Shown here: positions 6,651 through 10,027 of the stretch, piece by piece | Layout of the letters: the number at the start of each line of letters is the position of its first letter | How positions within the stretch are numbered: the stretch's first letter is position 1 | Assembly (NCBI GenBank): GCA_025936205.1 | Contig: JAICTU010000339.1 | Location: forward strand, 1 to 10,027 | Length of the DNA stretch: 10,027 bases | Reading direction: 5' to 3' | DNA from: Polyangiaceae bacterium | GTDB taxonomy: Bacteria; Myxococcota; Polyangia; Polyangiales; Polyangiaceae | Program-made: the position numbers and the translations under genes | Notes under the pieces: model-generated | The model's database searches: none | Seen by the model: the letters and a program-made list of their open reading frames with translations, nothing else | Told to the model about the DNA's origin: nothing

Positions 6651-7904
6651 TCAACGGAGGTTCGGGGCCAAGTTTTGGGAGCGCAAAAGTGTGCTCGGAG
6701 GGGACGCTTCCTTCGGAAACAGTCGAGCGCCCGTCCGCCAGTCGAAGACCGAGAGACCAAACCCGTGCACCGCCACCCACGGTTGGCCAGGGGCCAAAGC
6801 CAGCTCCGGTGCGAACGCGGGCGCGCCGGCGTCAGGCGAGATCGGCAACACTTCGTCGAAACGGAGCACTCGCCGCTCCTCGCTGCCCTGCCGGTACACC
6901 TCGATGCGCAGACGGGCCCGCGCCGGTTCAAAGCTCTCCACGGCGAGGACCGCCACGTCCCGGCCCTGCGCGCTCAATGCCACCGCATGTGCCGGTAGCT
7001 CGATGCGCTGTGCGCTCAGGCATTCCCAGTCGCCGCCCGGGGTCGCGGGGCGGGCTGGGCCGCTCACGCGCTCGAGCAATTGCAGGTCGTAGGGCGTAGC
7101 TGCCCACACGGTGCCGCGCCCGGTCGCCGGCAACAGGCGCCACACCCGTTCACCGAGGCTCGGCGCGACCAGCCTCTGCGTCTTGCCCTCCGCGCTCACG
7201 CGCCGGAGCCCGTCCGGTGCGGTGAAGATGAAGCTGCCGTCGCCCGGGTTCGAGATGGCACGCCCATCGAATTCGCTGAGCTGCGTCCAGCTGAGCACCG
7301 ACACGTAGGGCGCGATCACCGTCTCCTGCAGATCAAACTCGGGCAGCTTGGGGATGCCTTCATACAGTAGCCAGAAGTGATCGCTCGAGTCCGCGCCGGG
7401 CAAGATGGTGGTCGGCCCGAGCCGGGGCACCGGGGCGAGCACCTCGGCGGAGTCGTCCAGATTCGCGACGCGGTAGACGTGGTCGTTGCCCGCCGCGACG
7501 AAGTCACCACCCACACCGGCGACCACGTTGCGCGCGCCCGGCATGGCGATGTGTGTCACTCGCCGCGGGTCAGGCATGCGGCGGACGAGCAGCTCGTCTC
7601 CGGAGAGCTGTGCCAGACGTTGCTCGCTGAAGGCCAGCTGCTGCAGCGGGCGGTCCGGAGGCAGCAGACGCGGATCGCGGTCGATCGGCGCGCGCTCTGC
7701 CGGCGCGGGCGCGCTCTCTGCTCTCGGCTGCGCGCCGGCAGGGTTGAGCGCGCCGCGAGTCGACGATTGTTCCGCCGCGGGTGAGTCCTCGCGTCGCGCG
7801 GACGGCGTCGACGGCCTGCGACACGCGCCACTGCACGACACACAGATCAGCAGCGCACCAAAACGGGCTCGAAAACACGCCCATCGGGGAGGGAGAGACA
7901 GCAC
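6651..7904 (-). CDS. Predicted lipoprotein of unknown function, possibly beta-propeller
   Basis: This 417-residue protein is not recognised. The N-terminus has arginines, a short hydrophobic stretch (FGALLICVSCSG, about 15-26) and cysteines at 24 and 28, so a lipoprotein signal peptide is likely, although neither cysteine has a textbook lipobox. A low-complexity Ala/Pro/Ser/Arg region (about 30-72) would act as a tether. The rest alternates short strands and turns, with repeated motifs such as GDGSFIFTAPDGLRRVSAEG, TVWAATPYDLQLLERV and WVAVHGFGLSVFDWRTG, which suggests a beta-propeller or similar strand-repeat fold without a catalytic signature. The start is GTG at 7904 with no clear Shine-Dalgarno. 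It is followed after 21 bases by the Clp gene and is probably co-transcribed with it. An exported, ligand-binding or scaffold role is inference only. Confidence 0.7.
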   Translation of the reverse strand: MLSLPPRWACFRARFGALLICVSCSGACRRPSTPSARREDSPAAEQSSTRGALNPAGAQPRAESAPAPAERAPIDRDPRLLPPDRPLQQLAFSEQRLAQLSGDELLVRRMPDPRRVTHIAMPGARNVVAGVGGDFVAAGNDHVYRVANLDDSAEVLAPVPRLGPTTILPGADSSDHFWLLYEGIPKLPEFDLQETVIAPYVSVLSWTQLSEFDGRAISNPGDGSFIFTAPDGLRRVSAEGKTQRLVAPSLGERVWRLLPATGRGTVWAATPYDLQLLERVSGPARPATPGGDWECLSAQRIELPAHAVALSAQGRDVAVLAVESFEPARARLRIEVYRQGSEERRVLRFDEVLPISPDAGAPAFAPELALAPGQPWVAVHGFGLSVFDWRTGARLFPKEASPPSTLLRSQNLAPNLR

Positions 7905-8007
7905 GAGTGACAGCTGAGTCTACACCTGCCGCGCACGCGCGGGGAAATCGCTCCGGCCTTCAAGCGTTCGCTCAGGGCAGCTCCAGCGCAACCGTTCACC
8001 CGTCCGA

Positions 8008-8023
8008 GAGTGATCCCTCACTC
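8008..8023. promoter_or_regulatory. Inverted repeat in divergent upstream region, candidate operator
   Basis: A perfect inverted repeat, GAGTGA-TCCC-TCACTC, lies 35 bases upstream of the GTG start of the Cys-repeat lipoprotein and inside the 154-base divergent gap (7905-8058). A third copy of GAGTGA lies at 7905-7910, next to the start of the opposite gene. Position and symmetry fit a regulator site or a leader hairpin; with six-base arms, chance is possible. A second short GC-rich palindrome lies at 7929-7942. I could not assign -35/-10 boxes in this gap. Confidence 0.3.
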
Positions 8024-8048
8024 CAGGCAGCGTTTTGTGCGAACCGAA

Positions 8049-8054
8049 AGAGGA
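8049..8054 (+). promoter_or_regulatory. Ribosome binding site deciding the start of the Cys-repeat lipoprotein
   Basis: AGAGGA lies four bases before GTG 8059. It supports GTG as the start of a frame that has no ATG near its signal peptide and would otherwise be missed. Confidence 0.6.
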
Positions 8055-8058
8055 CTCC

Positions 8059-10027
8059 GTGCGTTCTAGCGTGTGGGTGTTTGGATTCATCAGTCTGGCA
8101 GCCCTGTCCACGGCCTGCGGCAGCAAACCGCCTGGCGTCGAGACGATCGGAGGCGGCCAAGGCGGCAGCGGCAGCAGTAGCGGCAACGCGGGCGCGTCCG
8201 GTGACGGGGCGGGTGAAGACGGCGGCAGCGCTGGCTCGGGTGACGTGTGGTGGGAACCCCCGGTCGAGGTCGTCTGCCGTACGCAGGACTCTTGCGAAGA
8301 CCTCGAGTGCGGCCCGATCGCGGACGGCTGCGGCAGCTTCATCGACTGTGGTGGGTGCACGGCCCCCAACACCTGCGGAGGCGGCGGCGTGCCGAGCCAC
8401 TGCGGAGTCCCCGGCAGCCAGAACTGTACTCCACAGACCTGTGACACACTGGGCGCGAGCTGCGGCCAGTTCGGCGACGGCTGCGGCGGTCTGCTGCAAT
8501 GTGGCAGTTGCAGCGGCGCTGGCGAAGAATGCGTCCAGGGTCAGTGCGAAGCCACCGGCGCCTGCACCCCTCTCACCTGTGACGACTATACCGAGGCGGG
8601 GCGCTGCGGGCCCGTCAGCGACGGCTGCAGCGGCATCCTGAACTGCCCCTTCCCCGCCTGCGCCAACAACGAGAGTTGCGGTGCCCAGGAGCCCGGCTTC
8701 TGCGGCGTCCAGAGCTGCACCCCGGTCAGCTGCGAGACGGCGCTCGCCGACAAGCCGCCGGGATATTGTGGCTTCGTGTCCGACGGTTGCGCGGGCGAGC
8801 TCCAGGGCTGCGCCACCGTGTGCGACACCAGCGCCGGTGAGAGCTGCGGCGTGCTGGGCGACGGCGGCGCGTTCGTCCAGGTCTGTGGCACGGGCGGCGG
8901 CGGCTCGAGCTGTGACCCGATGTCCCAAGCGACGGCCTGCGCCGGCAAGTGCGGCGTGGTCAGCGACGGCTGCAGCTCGACCTACGACTGCGGGAACACG
9001 TGCGGCCAGGGCCAGGTGTGCGGCGCCAACAACGTGGCGAACACCTGCGGCACGCCGGCCTGCATCGCCTCCACCTGCCAGTCCTTGAACGCCGCTTGCG
9101 GCGACATCTCGGACGGCTGCGGCGGCACGCTCCATTGCGGCAGCACCTGCCCGGTGCCGGGTGACACCTGCGGCGGCGGCGGCGTCCCCTATCAATGCGG
9201 CGCGGCCGGTTGCCAGCCGATGGATCAAACCACGGCCTGCGCCCAGGCGGACGCGACCTGCGGCTTGCAGACGAACGGCTGTGGCGGCACCGTGAACTGC
9301 GGCAGCTGCTCGAACGGCGAGACCTGCGGCGGCGGCGGCGTGCAGAACCACTGCGGCGCTCCGCCCTGCCAGAAGCTCACCTGCCAGGACATCGGCGCGA
9401 CCTGCGGCCCGCAAGGCGACGGCTGCGGCGGCCAGCTCGACTGCAACGCCTGCCCGGGCGGCCAGGTGTGCCGCGGCACCCCCAGCCAGTGCGTACCGGA
9501 CGTGGCCTGCACCAACTTCTGCCAGCAGCAGGTGAGCTGCAGCGCCGGCAACGAGACGACCGTGACGGGCAAGGTCTATGCGCCGAACGGCACCGAGCCG
9601 CTCTTCAACGCGCTCGTCTACGTGCCCAACATCGCCAACCTGAACAACCTGCCCCCGATCTCCAACGGGGCCAGCTGCGAGCGCTGCGAAGATGAGGACC
9701 TGGGTGATCCGCTGGTGGCGGCCATCACAGGCCCGGACGGCAGCTTCACCCTGAAGAACGTGCCGGCCGGCGTGAGCTTTCCGCTGGTCGTGAAGATGGG
9801 CAAATGGCGCCGGGTGACCGTGATCCCGGCCATCGCAGGCTGCAGCAGCCAGCCGCTCCAGGCAAACGATGCGCGCTTGCCGCGTCACCGCAACGATGCC
9901 GACCCCGGGTACACGCAGTTCGTGAGCCTGCCCAAGATGGCCCTCGTCACCGGCAAGGTGGATGCCATGGAATGCGTGCTGCGCAAGATCGGTGTTGCGG
10001 ACAGCGAGTTCTCGGCTCCGTCCGGCA
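8059..10027 (+). CDS. Cysteine-repeat lipoprotein with C-terminal carboxypeptidase-regulatory-like domain (partial, runs off window)
   Basis: The frame is open from GTG 8059 to the window end, 656 complete codons, no stop. Residues 1-19 are a signal peptide (FGFISLAALSTAC); C20 is the probable lipidated cysteine, though -3 is Ser rather than Leu. Residues 31-62 form a Gly/Ser-rich linker. Residues 73-478 hold eight tandem repeats, each with exactly eight cysteines. From about 484 a new domain begins (VTGKVYAPNG 502-511, later TGPDGSFTLKNVPAG), matching the DG-x-F-x-x-x-x-VPAG pattern of carboxypeptidase-regulatory-like beta-sandwich domains. An outer-membrane or surface location is likely, the cysteines forming disulfides. 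Similar Cys-rich lipoproteins occur widely in myxobacteria with unknown function (family knowledge, from memory). The GTG start is supported by AGAGGA at 8049-8054. No enzymatic motif is visible. Confidence 0.88.
   Translation, partial: MRSSVWVFGFISLAALSTACGSKPPGVETIGGGQGGSGSSSGNAGASGDGAGEDGGSAGSGDVWWEPPVEVVCRTQDSCEDLECGPIADGCGSFIDCGGCTAPNTCGGGGVPSHCGVPGSQNCTPQTCDTLGASCGQFGDGCGGLLQCGSCSGAGEECVQGQCEATGACTPLTCDDYTEAGRCGPVSDGCSGILNCPFPACANNESCGAQEPGFCGVQSCTPVSCETALADKPPGYCGFVSDGCAGELQGCATVCDTSAGESCGVLGDGGAFVQVCGTGGGGSSCDPMSQATACAGKCGVVSDGCSSTYDCGNTCGQGQVCGANNVANTCGTPACIASTCQSLNAACGDISDGCGGTLHCGSTCPVPGDTCGGGGVPYQCGAAGCQPMDQTTACAQADATCGLQTNGCGGTVNCGSCSNGETCGGGGVQNHCGAPPCQKLTCQDIGATCGPQGDGCGGQLDCNACPGGQVCRGTPSQCVPDVACTNFCQQQVSCSAGNETTVTGKVYAPNGTEPLFNALVYVPNIANLNNLPPISNGASCERCEDEDLGDPLVAAITGPDGSFTLKNVPAGVSFPLVVKMGKWRRVTVIPAIAGCSSQPLQANDARLPRHRNDADPGYTQFVSLPKMALVTGKVDAMECVLRKIGVADSEFSAPSG
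8275..9492 (+). repeat. Eight tandem eight-cysteine repeats (coding)
   Basis: From first to last cysteine the repeats are 8275-8403, 8425-8547, 8563-8703, 8716-8886, 8911-9048, 9061-9198, 9211-9354 and 9367-9492. Start-to-start distances are mostly about 150 bases, exactly 150 for repeats 1-2, 5-6 and 6-7; repeats 4 and 5 are spaced most widely. Each repeat has eight cysteines. The third and fourth are always six residues apart with the spacer G-x-x-x-[DN]-G, and the fourth to fifth are five or six apart. Repeats 1, 6 and 7 also share a Thr-Cys-Gly-Gly-Gly-Gly-Val segment before the last cysteine. Confidence 0.9.

Noticed and set aside
5478..6998. Plus-strand open frame of 506 codons across the Clp and lipoprotein genes
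   Set aside because: It spans two minus-strand genes with clear motifs, and its own translation is Arg/Ala-rich with no domain.
8275..9492. CRISPR-like or non-coding repeat array
   Set aside because: The roughly 150-base periodicity is a protein repeat in one open frame; the copies are diverged at DNA level and have no uniform spacers.
7996..9888. Long antisense open frame of about 630 codons opposite the Cys-repeat lipoprotein
   Set aside because: Its Ala-rich, repetitive translation is the mirror of Gly/Cys codons on the plus strand, and it has no recognisable domain. The plus frame has a signal peptide, ordered cysteines and a recognisable C-terminal domain.

Overview
The window is very GC-rich and densely coded, uses GTG starts freely and carries many one- and two-component signalling genes plus large secreted lipoproteins. 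This suggests a myxobacterium-type member of the Myxococcota (Polyangia-like). That assignment is an inference from style and gene content; no rRNA or marker gene is present. I see no tRNA, rRNA, CRISPR array, insertion sequence or integrase, and no stretch over 300 bases lacks a gene.

Layout, left to right. (1) 1-1689, plus strand: the 3' end of a receiver-domain protein (probably a hybrid histidine kinase), a small GAF-domain protein, and a cupin-8/JmjC-type Fe(II)/2-oxoglutarate oxygenase. (2) 1722-2663, minus strand: an HDOD signalling protein, convergent with the oxygenase; a perfect hairpin holds the oxygenase stop codon in its loop. (3) 2788-4088, plus strand: a CheX-type phosphatase with a degenerate receiver-like N-terminus, overlapping a CheY-like response regulator by ATGA. 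(4) 7904-4095, minus strand: a two-gene unit with a predicted lipoprotein of possible beta-propeller type, then a ClpA-like double-ring AAA+ unfoldase. The Clp gene ends 6 bases from the CheY gene, and an imperfect inverted repeat covers both stop codons. (5) 8059-10027, plus strand, running off the window: a large predicted lipoprotein with a Gly/Ser linker, eight tandem eight-cysteine repeats and a carboxypeptidase-regulatory-like beta-sandwich domain. It starts at GTG.

Functional reading. The left half is sensory and signalling. The CheX/CheY pair is the clearest functional unit: a response regulator encoded with its likely phosphatase. The HDOD gene is divergent from that pair and may share its regulation. 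The Clp protein keeps its ATPase residues but has lost the aromatic pore residue in ring 1, has no middle domain, and carries a long basic low-complexity linker. Its co-directional lipoprotein neighbour suggests an envelope-linked role, which is speculative. The most distinctive object is the Cys-repeat lipoprotein: 64 cysteines in a fixed pattern, with Gxxx[DN]G between the third and fourth cysteine of every repeat.
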